DNA of 64,000 nucleotides from Holotrichia oblita (lineage: Eukaryota; Arthropoda; Insecta; Coleoptera; Scarabaeidae), in the NCBI GenBank assembly GCA_023690525.1, contig CM043015.1, positions 235,968,569-236,032,568 of the forward strand, in the 5' to 3' direction. The notes under the pieces were generated by a model. That model was not told where the DNA came from. It made no database searches and saw nothing but the letters and a program-made list of their open reading frames with translations. A program made the position numbers and the translations under genes. Below are positions 21,744-33,347 of this stretch, piece after piece; position 1 is the first letter of the stretch, and each line of letters opens with the position of its first letter.

Positions 21744-21805
21744 GCTAGGGGCGACGGAGGAGATCTGCTGTACGGGAACAGAAACTACCTGTTCGAACAG
21801 TAGCT
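21744..21805. other. Asymmetric spacer at the palindrome centre
   Basis: These 62 bp do not pair between arms. They include GGGAACAG (21774-21781) and the perfect 12-bp palindrome CTGTTCGAACAG (about 21789-21800). Together with the flanking GGGAACAGCTACTGTTCCC (21715-21733) and its mirror in the right arm, they form a run of overlapping 7-bp inverted repeats CTGTTCC/GGAACAG with 3-nt loops, able to form several alternative small hairpins. Confidence 0.85.
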
Positions 21806-23993
21806 ACCTGTTCCACGGGAACAGTAGCTGTTCCCATTATCGGTTTGGCTGCTCTTAAACCTGCTACCGACCAAGAAAGGCGGTTCAACCCCTAGCTCAT
21901 ATGTACTGTAATAAAAATAAGGCAGAAAATTTATTGCGCTTGGGATTTGCTTGATAAGTTGTAGTAGTAGTAGGGAGCAGAAGACAATAACAATGTCGCC
22001 CTACCAATGAAAAAGCACTTACCTACGGCCGTATCGATTTAAAAACAGAATTATTAAAATAAACTTTTTATTTATTTATCATTTTCGCCAGATTGCATAT
22101 CAAAATACTAATTATCGTATACTCGGCTCAACTGTAGGAGGCTTGGTAAAAGAGTTTTTAAGGTTTTTATAGGTAATATTATCATTCAACTTGAGAAAAC
22201 TCGTTGTATATTTTGAACAACATACTTTAAACAAAACTGAATTATTGAATCTACTCGACCACTTACTCCTGCATAATTTTAAAAGATTATTATAAACTTA
22301 CAGCAGAATTTTAATTAACCACCATTTTGCATTATAAACATACCTAAATTTGAATACAATGATCTAAATGGCTAGAACAGAGAGATCTATTAAATAATAC
22401 ATTTTACCACAATGTAGGTCTGTATTTTTCTGTTGCCGCGCGAAAAATTCTCTGCTAATCGTATCTAGACAAGTCGGTGACCTGAAAACTTGTCTCAACA
22501 CGTTACACGCTGTCGCTTATAAATATGTACAGGAGGACAATTAATTATATTTTACGTTTTAACGGCCTACTGAAATTGCATTACTTTACCACCTTTTCAT
22601 TTAAAAATATTTCCCCATAGATTTACAACACGTACAGTGAATTGGATATTTGAAAAATTCTTACCAATTGTTAATCACATCTATTCACGGTTACTTGTTA
22701 TCACTACTTTCCAATGTAGCGAATATATGTACACACAACAAAATACAAATAAATACGGCAATGAGGCCTAGACTATATATATGTACATACATATAATAAT
22801 TAATATGTATATGTGATGCGGATATCAGGATAATAATTAAAACAACTTTTAGCTTTTCAATTTAGATATAAAGTACTTAATCACCTGAGAATAGTTTTTA
22901 TTTAAGATACAAACATACATATGTACATATGAATATTCCAGAAAATTCTATTTTAAGATTGGATAATTTGATTTAATTTAAAGAAACGTAGATAATAATT
23001 AATTATTATTCTCCAATGTTGCAATGGTGTGTAAATATAACAAAATACAAATAAACAAGACGTTTTGACTTACACTATAATAATTTTAATAATTACTTAC
23101 TCCGTGAAATATATGTACGCACACTTATTTGATTTAACACTTCGTATGTACCTAACTCTGACTCACAAATGGCGCGATATCGGTGCAATAATTTGTATGT
23201 GATGCGGATATCAAGTTTATCCCCACCAACATATGTACATTTTTTTTTATTGTACCACAGTTTGTTATACAGAGTGCTTTGAAATGATCGTGCAATCTAT
23301 GCAAATTATTATTATTCAGAGTGTATAATAATTGCCAGTTGTAATATTTAGATCTAGTGAAAGTTGATGAGTATGGTCGTTGGACCTTCTTCAGGCATAT
23401 TCGCCATCTACCCTGGGCTTCTGTGTAATGCCTTTGACTTCCAGGGGTCTCTTTTGACTATAAATTATTTGGTGGCAGTTGCTTGAAGTATGAGTAAGGA
23501 TGGCCCTTCTTCTTATGACAGGTATCACAATGTGAGAGAGTATCAGCCTAGACTTCCGTTAGCCTCATCTCCAAAGTGAGCAGTGGTCTTTAAGGGTTAG
23601 ATATGAAAAGTAAGAAGCGGTCAATTGCTGACCCTAGAGGGCCGTCTCCTTAGATCATCATCTATCGCTAGATTTTAATATATAAACGTAATGAATAAAA
23701 CACATTTCATTGCACTTTTTTTTATTCGTAATACAACATAAATTAATCATATGAATACAATCTAATAGATAATCCTGTAGAAGTACAGATCGAGCTGATA
23801 TAGCAAATAAAACACGTTTTACTTTTAATTATTTTTATTTTAAATTTTAATATTGTACATTTGGATTAATTAACTAATTCTATAAATTCAATAGATAAAT
23901 TAGATGGAATTTTTAACTGATATTGAAATACAATATAATTTACTTCTAATAATTGCTTATTTTAATCACAAGATTTTACATACATAGATTTTA

Positions 23994-24503
23994 TTATTTA
24001 TACATTTTGCTAAGTAACAGATTGTTTACTCTTCGACATATAGTTTTTCGTATTTTACAAAGATGTTCTGGAGCAGCGCCAAAATAATCTTCACACGAGG
24101 AATTTTCTTTATACTTTTCATAGTACATTTTCATGAGAAACTGGTCTTCATCTATAGGCTGAACATCAAAATCTTCGAATATAAACTCAACCTCATTCAC
24201 TCCACTATATTCTTTTAACACTTTTAACATTGCGTCATAGTAAGTATTTTCAATTTTAGCACAAAAATGCATTATTGGAATACCCAGACTTTTATGTACT
24301 AAATGGCCTAGTACTATTTCGGGGTGATAGCCCAATTTTCTTGCTTGGTCGCAGAATATTAGAGACGCGGGTAAACAGGCCGCATAATACTTTTCCTTTA
24401 TTAATTCTTGAGATATAATTTCAGTTAAAACTGATAGTATTGTTTTGTCTGCACGGGAACGCGTCATCGTTAAAACTGATCGGTCCTCTTGAATCTCGCC
24501 CAT
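23994..24503 (-). CDS. Small protein with Cys-His-Asp layout (right arm, identical copy)
   Basis: Same 169-residue product as at 19046-19555, with Cys43, His79 and Asp90 retained. It lies 13 nt downstream of the PolB stop on the minus strand. The complete protein identity between arms indicates very recent duplication, continuing conversion between arms, or selection. Confidence 0.75.
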   Translation of the reverse strand: MGEIQEDRSVLTMTRSRADKTILSVLTEIISQELIKEKYYAACLPASLIFCDQARKLGYHPEIVLGHLVHKSLGIPIMHFCAKIENTYYDAMLKVLKEYSGVNEVEFIFEDFDVQPIDEDQFLMKMYYEKYKENSSCEDYFGAAPEHLCKIRKTICRRVNNLLLSKMYK

Positions 24504-24516
24504 TTTATTCTAACTT

Positions 24517-27500
24517 TCAGCTCTTATAACCATACGGCACAGAATCAAAATTTTCTATTCTCTGCCTCTTCTGAAAATTTATTCGATATGTTTTCGTTTC
24601 CTGTCTGGTGACGATCTGGTGGTCCTCCGTTCTTCTGATGTTACTGGACTGTACGATTACATTTTGCTCGTCATTGTCATTACATATCATTGATAACATT
24701 TTATCAAAAGTTATTATTTCACTTGTTCTATAATTTAGGTTTATACCTTTGACCTTTACTACGGTTTTACTGTTTCTACTCGATGGGTTGTAAATTGTAT
24801 AAGCATAATTTTTAGGACCTCCAGATGCAAACTCGGTAATATAGGATTCCGACCCATATTCTTCTAGTTCATCCGTCAGATCTCCTAGATAAGAGCCGAT
24901 AGGCAAGTCTGGTTCGTCTTCCCTTGAAATGTAAATGACAGAATCTGTGTCATAGTAGAGCACCCTTTCTCCTAGTTTCTCTAAATAACTGTATAGTTTA
25001 AGACGAGCCTGTGTAGTTACGTAAGCCGCTATGACACAATTGACAGTGGTTAATGGATCTGATGCCTCATCTTTATGCTGCCAATTCACCAATAAAGTTT
25101 CGTCGTTAACTTCCTGAATGTAGTTAACGCTAATACCGGGATCTGTGAGTAAATCGTACAAGATCTTCGGTTCCTTTATGATGGTAGTTTTTGGCTGATT
25201 CTCCCGTTGTCCAAATTTTCCCCAGAATGAATTTAGTATAAGCTTAGCCAGCGAGCGAAGACCGGCATTTTTCACAATTTTTTCATATTCTAGCTGTATC
25301 CCTTCGTTGTTTAAATATGCCTCGATGTAAGCTTCCTTTTCCTCTTGAGTTTTACAATTAGGCGGCCAACCAGAGGCTTGCTGTTTAATTTTTAAGAATT
25401 TATTGATGAAATTGACAAACAGACCGCCAACATCAGTTCTTTTATCGTATTGTGTAACTACATACTGCCATATTTCATACACTTCAAGCACTTGATATCC
25501 CTCTTCTACGGCTTTCTTAACTTCATCTACAACCCATGTACCTACGAGTGCCCTTTCTTCGTTGGTATGAGGGCAATCACCCTGATAAAGTTGTTCAGAA
25601 CAGACCCGACATAGTGAAAACATAAGTTTATTATTTTGTTTCACTGGTAGTACAGGATGATACAGATTTTGTGGTGGTAATATCTTACATTTTATGAGAC
25701 CTTCCATACTGGAGAGATCAACATTACATTCATCTTCCAGCAGGATACAAGGATGACCAAGTGGAAATTTCCCGTATTTACATACCCAAGGATAGAGAGA
25801 ACACACGTCAACATACTTAATTTTCTCTCCAGGGTTAACTTTGTAACATAACTTGGCGGCTCCCGTTCTACCTCCGTAGAAGGCATCTCGAGGATTAATA
25901 GGTGTATAAGATAACAACGGATGGTTCTCCAAATACTGTAACTCTTTTTCGCTCTTCTTCATTAGTTGTCTAAATTCACATTCCCACATTTCTATAACTT
26001 CATACCCCAACTTTTTCAATGCTACTGTTTTCGTCCTGGTTTTCTCCAGCCTAGTGTTTAGTGTATCGTCTGGAGATTCATGCAGAGGTTCGTTACGTTT
26101 CGTGGGTTGGCATAAATCGTGACCGTGATAATAGCACCCGTGAAATTCAAATATTTGACGAGTTTCTGTACAATACCCATCAACTTTAAATTTTGTTCCG
26201 GATATCACAACCTCTTTCCGTCTTACGGCTTGTTCAATACGCACGCCTCTTTCCTTCTCCTCCTTAATCAGCCATTGTAAAGCTATTTTCGACTGATTAT
26301 CTGTCTGCCTATAACCGCCTCTAGGTAAAATTCCTATAGTCTGTGGCTTAAGGAAATTCCGACGATATACCAAATTACAAGCTGATGCAATAGTGATAGC
26401 TTCGGTGAAAGGGTCTACATTGCATTCTTTTAGAAACAAATTACGGAAATGTATACAGGCTCTTCTTAAAATATCAACATCAGTTCTGCAATACTCCACT
26501 AGATCTCTTTGCATATCAAACTGATTCACCTGGTTTTCCTCATACCATTTAAGGAAATCTTCACGGGCTTGAGGTTTCATTGCATCGGAGCCGTAATATT
26601 TCGCTGGTGGTAGGGGCCCTATATAGTTAGCATTCGCTTCTGTGTTAAACAAATGCGGGAAATATCCTTTCGGTGCCGGTAGACCAAAAGCTTTAGGTAA
26701 AGCCGAAAGAGCCATTGGGAAATAATTTAGGGAATCAATAAATCTCAAATTTGAAATTTCTAACATTAATATTTTGCTACCTCTCATTATCAACTCTGGC
26801 TTTAAGGCAGTCCTTGTAATAAGATAATGCATAATAAATTGCACATCGAAGGCTTGACCGTTATGTGCGATAGCTATGACCTTCTTAAATTTTTTTTCGT
26901 ATATTTAAAAGGTGTACCATGAAACCTTCAATGAAATTGTTTTTCAGAACCTGCTCACAATATCCACATTTTTTACAGTTGACCAAATTTTCTTTTTCAA
27001 TACACATATTACACCTCTGTGCAAAAACACATATATTCGGCTCATGAACTACAGTATTGTCATCTAGTATTTTCTCTTGTCTTGTCTCGAGATCGAAAAA
27101 TATGAAAAGTGTATCTTGTAGTCCCGGTTTCCTAATATTTTCCCGTATATAACACAAGTGGTCTGGCGAGGTAAACATACAACAGCATTTGCAAAAAATT
27201 TCGCCGCATACGTGTTTTCGTCCCTTCGATGCTACAATATTGATAGTTTTCAAACACTCAGTGCAGCGTTTGATCGCATTACAAACTGTGTTGTGCCTGT
27301 TCAATGAACCATCTTCAATATGCTTTCTAAAGCATTCCAGCCCACGAAACTGTCTATTACATTCGTCACATGATATATTTACCTCAACTGGACATACTGG
27401 GGACTGCTGGCAACATGGACAACTTGCAACGCAGCGATGAGTATTTTTCGTATTGTACGGAATATGGCATGTTTCACAATAGTAAACACATGTAAATGCA

Positions 27501-28306
27501 GCAGTTAAACTTTTAATCACGCTATAATGTCCATCGTGATACATCAAGTTTATTTTATGTAGAGCTGTTTCATTTTCTCCCTCGAATATTGTTTCTCGAC
27601 CTTTTGTGTTGTATTTATAGACAGTAATTTTATATTTTTTGAGGTGTTGCTGTAGAATTTTCAGTTCAGCAATACCTGCTCCATTTTCGGGTATAACGAG
27701 GCCCGTCTTCTCCAACAGCTTCTTCACCTTCTCCATCTGGACCGTTGCATTGCGAGTAATCCTTTTGAAAGCGGGATCCTTTTTCGCATACGCTTTTGCA
27801 ACTACGATAGCTCTCGGTAAACACATATTATCGCTGTTATTAATTGATAATATACCCTGTCGACCGTTACATTCTTCTTCGAAATCGTTGTAACAATACA
27901 GTTTTCGTTTACCCTTACCAGCCGGCAGTCTTACGTATGTTGCTGTGATGCGAAACGTATCAGTAGCCATGCCTTCGGAATTACTTTGAAAAATTTTGAC
28001 GAGCATGTTCCACACATCTTCAAATGTTACATTTCTTGCGTCGCGAAAATCCATCCATCCCGGTGCCTTTTCTTTAAAATTCTCCGAAGAGAACGTCATT
28101 CCTATTTTATCTTCAGGTTCTACATCAGCTGTTATATATTTTATTATATCATTAACTGCCGTTTTTACCCACCGTACCGAATCTTGATCGTCGGGTGCAT
28201 CTTTTATTTTAAAAATTAATTTGCGTCCATTTAAATTGAACCGCTTCACTTTACAGTTTAAATCAGACACAATGTCAAATTTCTGCATCTTCCACACGTC
28301 GTTCAT
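24517..28306 (-). pseudogene. Family-B DNA polymerase, right arm, one-base frameshift
   Basis: Same polymerase as in the left arm, but the A7 run in the codons around KKF (about 16660) is eight bases long here (T8 at about 26889-26896). This shifts the frame just before the Exo II motif HNGQAFD. The N-terminal part (OTU-like, zinc-binding, Exo I) and the C-terminal part (Exo III, Vsr-like insert, palm motifs) are each open. Because the lesion is a single base in a homopolymer, it could be a sequencing error. The next in-frame ATG (about 26842) would give only an N-terminally truncated protein lacking Exo I. Confidence 0.88.
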
Positions 28307-28325
28307 TAGCAAAAGACAAACTATT

Positions 28326-28360
28326 ACTGAGGGTCTCCTCAATGAGTACATCTATTTATA
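28326..28360 (-). promoter_or_regulatory. TATA box plus insect initiator for PolB, right arm
   Basis: Mirror of the left-arm promoter: TATAAATA on the minus strand (28353-28360) and TCAGT (28326-28330), with the same 32-bp spacing. Confidence 0.65.
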
Positions 28361-29233
28361 GCCGATTGAATGTTCTAATCCAGGCATTTTCACAATTACA
28401 TGTACAATTGCATGGCTACTATACAAGTTGAAACTTGTTTATTAGAAATGCATATAATATTAGGCAGTAGTTATGGAAGCTCGTTTTCGCGGTGTAATGT
28501 GGCAAATTATCGGTTGTGAACGATAGTGTCCATATCTAAACGGACACATACTCCCGACGGAGAATTTGCGAGCACAGAGGAAAGGTGATATACCGTTCTC
28601 TTAAGTACACGCACCTGATTATTAACAGATGGAATACAAATAAATCACTTTTTCTTAACTATAACTTTTAACGCTAAGATCGAGTGTGCCTAACTAAAAA
28701 AAAAAAAAAAAAGTACGGAGAGCAGCACAAGTGACAGGGTCAAAAATATTTAAAAAGTTTTGTTTATATCAATATGCTATTATATTTATACCGTATTTGT
28801 ATCAACCAATGAAACGCTACGACACCAATCGTCTGCTTCGTATAAACTTTATTGAGCTGCGTACTCATTCCAGGGAGGAATAATTGCGATTATATAGGTA
28901 TGGAGCGCTTACACGACACAAAAATCTCGCATCATCAATATGCAGACAGGTTGAAACTTGTTGAAATACATCTCTTCGTACTAGTTAATTCACCAATTGT
29001 GATATGTGTAATTAATTACATGTGGTTGCTACACTTAAATGTATTATTAAATAAGTTATTGGATAATATGTATATACGAAGTCAGGTGTTATGTATAAAT
29101 CTACTGCGCTACCAGCGTCATAGCCCCTTATTAAAAAATATTTACTATTTATATGACTACTATGCATTAACTTCCACTGTCATGTGACCTATTCCTATCA
29201 TATATATGTACAATTCAGCTTGCCTCTACTATA

Positions 29234-29322
29234 TCGTTCGTGGCTAAGCGGTTAGGTGCGACGATTTGATTGTGCCTGTTGCGAGCGAGGCATGGGTTCG
29301 AAGCTCGCGAGAGCCGGGCACC
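29234..29322 (+). other. tRNA-Ser-like sequence near the outer end, right arm
   Basis: A box TGGCTAAGCGG at 29241-29251 and B box GGTTCGAAGCT at 29295-29305 stand at normal tRNA spacing, with a TTTGATT loop (TGA in the anticodon position) and a T6 run at 29332-29337. The A box fits the TRGCNNAGYGG consensus fully. The T-stem is poorly paired, so a working tRNA is unlikely. Confidence 0.6.
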
Positions 29323-29527
29323 TGGTAAAAGTTTTTTATCATGATAGATAATTTATAAATATTATTTTATGTAACTACCTGCTTGGTTTGAGGTTTTTAA
29401 ATTTCGCGCTGAGGGGACCGGGTTTATTGCATCGGCGGCCAGTCAACCAATTAGGTGAGAGGCGGGGTCACATGGCGCAGCGAAGGTAGGAGTGGTGGGG
29501 GTTGTCTGGAGCGACCCTTTACCTACT

Positions 29528-29533
29528 TTCTAA
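29528..29533. repeat. Right target-site duplication TTCTAA
   Basis: Direct repeat of 14019-14024, immediately outside the ACCTACT terminus. Confidence 0.9.
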
Positions 29534-29830
29534 CTCCTCTAATTCTTCTTAAATATTTCATTTCTACTGCCTGTAATTTATTCTTCTGTCTTCAATTTAA
29601 TATGCAGGATTCACAGCCTCTCGGGATATCTCTTTTTTGTTAACGATATTATTCCTCATGCTATGGTACAGCTTTGTTGTTTTTTTCTATTCTTTGATTA
29701 ATCTCTGCGTCTTGGAACCCTTTTCCATCACTTCTTACTCCCAAGTACTGAAATGTTCTTACTTGTTCTATTTACGAAGTTCTTCACTGGATCTACTGTT
29801 TCTAAATGTTTTCGAAAGTTTAGAAATATA
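29528..29830 (-). pseudogene. LINE 3'-coding fragment, upstream half (split by the palindromic element)
   Basis: The minus strand reads EQVRTFQYLGVRSDGKGF, then INQRIEKNNKA and, next to the insertion, AVEMKYLRRIRGV. This continues in the same frame into RMDRIRNSEI on the other side of the palindrome (14024 downward) once one TTCTAA is removed. The LINE already contained stops and frameshifts. Confidence 0.82.
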
Positions 29831-32225
29831 TAAAAATAAGTCATGTGTAATGAACTGTGATAACGGTCCTATCTCGGATTCGTCATTGTTTTCGTTAATC
29901 GGAAATTAATGATGCGTATCGGATTGACCGTGCATAACATTCAGGTTACCTGTATTTGTAGATTTTATTTTAATTTAGTTTTATTATCGCCTTGATAATG
30001 ACAGCATTGCTGTTGAAACGCGTCGGTGTTTTAGTTAAAACTTGTTTGGTGTTTTTTGGGTTAAAGTGTTTAGTGCTCTACTTCTGCACCAAGAGATGCA
30101 GTGAAGAACTTCGATAAATCAAGAATAAATTACAAATAGAGAATTTAACGTTTTGACAGGGATAAAACTGAATGATTCACTTGTTAGGTTTTGCAGGATC
30201 TTTATTAAAATACTAACTTGATGATTTTTTTGATGACTTTGATATTCTTTAAACCTAACAAATCTCAAATTTGCGGTTAATTTGCTTAAAAACCGCTAAA
30301 CAGTCGAGAGGATAACAAGTATGACATTTTTAGAAAGCTGATAAAGTTCTCTTTAAAGCATAAAAATAATGTACAGGGTGTTCCATTTGATTTACAAAAC
30401 TCGATCACCCTGATGTATAATGGTGAATAATTTCAAGTTGAGTCTAGGCCATTATTTTACTTAAGTCTATGATAGATGAGATTCAATGATACACTTAATT
30501 TTTTAATATTCATTTCCGGTTTTGGTATAAAATGGACGACATTGGGAGTATGGGTATGGGTTTAAGACCCAACTAATGTTATATCAAATTGTTTGTCTTA
30601 ATTAGCAAAATCGATTGGAATATTATAATACCGAGTGTTCCATTTAAAAAAACATAAGTTTGTTTCGATCATCCTGTATAAAGCAAACATTTTTAAAACG
30701 TAGCCCATGTAGCCATCAAACATATTCCAAAAAGGTGTTTCGAACTTCTTCATCGTTTAATTACAATCGTCCACCCCATCTTGGTTGCACCACCCTGTAT
30801 GTTGACAGGAAAGTTAGCCGTTTATGGACGTTGGTTGCAAAAAAAATTAGGGATAGCTATAGCGAAGTTCTACGCTTTATTAGCGAATAATATACAGGAT
30901 GTTCAGTTTGCATTAATGAAAATTTTTCGTCAAAACAAACAACGTTGGCAACACAACTTGACAATTAAATGTACAACTCCTTCTAAACTTATAATTGACG
31001 TAAGAGTCGCAATTAATCATAATTTATTCCTTGAAATTAAACGTCATCGCGTTAATCTCTGACGAACCTCCTTTTCGACGTTAAATCATCGTGATTTCTG
31101 GTAAGCCTCGGAAAGGTATCACCGTTCGAATTCGGTAATTTCTTCTTCGCACTTCGATAGCGTTCGACGCCGGCAAGATGGCGGGGAAAATATGATGCCG
31201 ACGTATCCTTTCTCGTGTAAAATATGCTCGGAACACGCTAGCGCGGCCCTCTCCAACCTATTGAAAAAATAATAAGAGCCATAAATCAGATCGCGGGCGG
31301 CCGAATCGCTCCCCTTACCGAACCGGAAGAGACTTCGATGTTATTATTCCGCTACATCTCGCCCGTTGATCTATCATCTCTCGGACCGTATACGTATGTA
31401 CCAATAAAGATGGAAATAGCGTTCGATGATTTAGGAGAGCGATTCCCCCGTTGAGTTAGCGCTGTTGTCCCCGAGACGATAATGAGTCGCGGATGGAATT
31501 CGAATTTGGATAATTTTCTCCTATCTTTATTGCTTCGATTAATATACAGGGCGATTCAATTTTAGAACAAAATTTTTCAGTTGTTTATGGTTGAATATGA
31601 ACTATCACGTGAAAATATTTTTGAATAAATATCACTTCCGGTCACACCGGAAGTGGGCATCAATTTCGATTTTTTAAATAGCATGCTATAAAATAAATTA
31701 CAGATTCAGCTTCTACGATAAATTTGACACATATTTCATGTATCATACCCTATACCTAAATACCATGCCTTCTGAGTTATTCGCAATTAAAGAAAAAAAG
31801 TGACAGATACCGATCTTACTTTATAGGGATATTACGTCACGTAGGAGTAACAAAGACGAATGAAATTTTGCATACGCACAGCTGATAGTATGTAGTTACA
31901 CAACATTTGAAATTCTTCTCTCTAACATTATACAGGGTGTTTAAAAACTTAGTTGCTTATAAATAAGTTCAATCCGCGAAAAGTTGATTTTTTTAAATGG
32001 AAAGATATATTTTCTTAGATATTCTAATTCTACAAAAGATTATCTTCTTGTTAATATAACGCTGCATTCAAAAATATAGGTTTCCATTAAAAAATCAAAA
32101 GTTTACCTTCAAAAGACCTTCAAGACGATAAGCAAATGTAAAGCTGACTCTGTCATTTCGTAGACTTTAAGAGGTAAAGCAACTTTTATTTGAAATATTT
32201 AATCGTAAATATACCGGGTGTGGAG
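29831..32225. other. Intergenic or intronic sequence with mariner-terminus remnants
   Basis: ACAGGGTGTTCCATTTG (about 30374), ACCACCCTGTATG (30791), ACAGGGCGATTC (31550) and ACAGGGTGTTTAAA (31933) are scattered relics of mariner-type ends. About 31060-31540 is CpG-richer, apparently single-copy DNA. A frame at 30781-31062 has no recognised domain. Confidence 0.45.
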
Positions 32226-33347
32226 TTACAGCATGTAAAATAAAATCCGGGACACCCTGTATACATATACAGGTGCACCTGTAGTCTCGACAGTCTCCCG
32301 CTGCTCCACCACGGTCTCAGAGGTCTCAGAGATAGTCTCTTTCTTCTCTGTCTTTTCCTGGCTCTTTTTGAGCCCTGACACGAGGATCCTCCCAAATCTA
32401 AAATGTAGGGTACATCCCTTTGCCAGGATTGCCTCACATGATTTGGGGTCAATCCCAATAGTGAGCACCTGGCTGTGCCCTTCTTCTTTGTTGTTCATCA
32501 CTTTCCAGAGGTTTGTCTGGAGTTCAGGGTTCTGGGTATCAACCAGTTTTAGCAGCTTCTCTGCCTCCTGACCCTTGCTTCTCGGAAAGAATACCGTCAT
32601 GACGTGAGGTTTAGGGAGGTCGTCTCCTTTCCTCGTCACTAGCTTGGGTCCCTTCCATAACGGAAGATCGCCTACTATTTGGTCAAGCCACTTGACTGTT
32701 TCCTCGGTTTCGCAGTCCACCAGCACCATTCCCTGGCGGAAGTGAATCCCGGGGAACTGCAGGCCTCGTACTGTGCCCTCTACCATTGCTTCGACTAGAG
32801 TTTCTTCCAGCGAGGACAACTGAGCACTGTCCAACATTACCTGAGGGTATTCCTCTGGTAGTATCTCTACCTTGGTAATTTTGGCAGCAGTAGCATAACT
32901 GGTGACTTGCCCAACTTTGCCTGCTGCACCAGAGGTGATAGTAGAGGGTTTGGTTTTCCTCTTCTTATACTATGGCGCTTGGGCTGGTGAGATATGCTCA
33001 CTACCTCATTTGCCCTGGCTTGTCTTTGCCATTACTGACTGTGAAGCTTTCTGCCTCACTTGTCTTTCTTTGTCTACTTTGGCTCTGGCTTCGTCAGGTG
33101 TCAAGCCCTGTTTAAGAAAGTGCAGGTGCCATTTCACGCCTGCCCTGCTGAGACCCTTCCTCTTTGGGTCGTCCAGGCCTCCAAGTTGCCCTAGTCCAGG
33201 AAGGGGTGTCATGTGACGTGCCTTCCTTTCTTTAGTTCCGGTTGCGCTAGTAGAGGGTTTGTCTCTATCAGCGGTCCCGGCAGTTGGTACGGTAACATCC
33301 CGTTCGGTTTTAGTTTTTCCATTATTCTTACTCATGTTTGTTCCCAC
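32226..33347 (-). pseudogene. LINE ORF1 (gag-like, DUF4780-type) remnant
   Basis: The minus strand from 33347 starts MGTNMSKNNGKTKTERD, a charged N-terminus with GVKWHLHFLKQGLTPDEAR. After a stop near 32970 and a frame change it continues as ITKVEILPEEYPQ (about 32860) into VEAMVEGTVRGLQFPGIHF, VLVDCETEETVKWL, LPLWKGPKLV and QTNLWKVMNNKEEG. The last blocks match the DUF4780 pattern of insect retrotransposon ORF1 proteins, which bind element RNA. The coding part ends near 32275 at a mariner-type terminus (ACACCCTGTATA). The second ORF of the same element is absent. Confidence 0.72.

Larger units (their letters stand above)
14025..29527. mobile_element. Palindromic Polinton/Maverick-like element, 15,503 bp
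   Basis: The left arm 14025-21743 (7,719 bp) and right arm 21806-29527 (7,722 bp) are near-identical inverted copies around a 62-bp spacer. I found three homopolymer indels between arms (T14/A17 near 14841 and 28696, G5/C4 near 14424 and 29128, A7/T8 near 16660 and 26890) and a substitution (21673 versus 21876); the indels account exactly for the 3-bp length difference. The element starts 5'-AGTAGGT, ends ACCTACT-3' and is flanked by TTCTAA. Polintons are known for 6-bp duplications, 5'-AG termini and 15-20 kb length, all met here. Each arm holds PolB and a second gene. No integrase, capsid, ATPase or adenain-type protease gene is seen in the 15.5 kb, so mobility would need integrase in trans. 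Confidence 0.93.
21806..29527 (-). repeat. Right arm of the giant palindrome
   Basis: Inverted copy of 14025-21743 with the same gene order read on the minus strand. The inner 21806-23993 is non-coding. The arm is 3 bp longer than the left one owing to homopolymer differences. Identity is so high that the 169-codon gene is unchanged in protein sequence. Confidence 0.95.

Noticed and set aside
21661..21858. 65-codon open frame across the palindrome centre
   Set aside because: It exists only because the inverted GGAACAG repeats are free of stops; no start context or domain.
14025..29527. Palindrome as an assembly or long-read (missed adapter) artefact
   Set aside because: Symmetry stops at defined termini bearing a 6-bp direct duplication, the flanks are two halves of one LINE, the centre has a 62-bp asymmetric spacer without adapter-like sequence, and the arms differ by a substitution.
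14025..29527. Integrated complete virus (adintovirus- or bidnavirus-like)
   Set aside because: PolB is shared with such viruses, but no capsid, packaging or replication-initiator gene is visible; length, termini and duplication fit Polinton.
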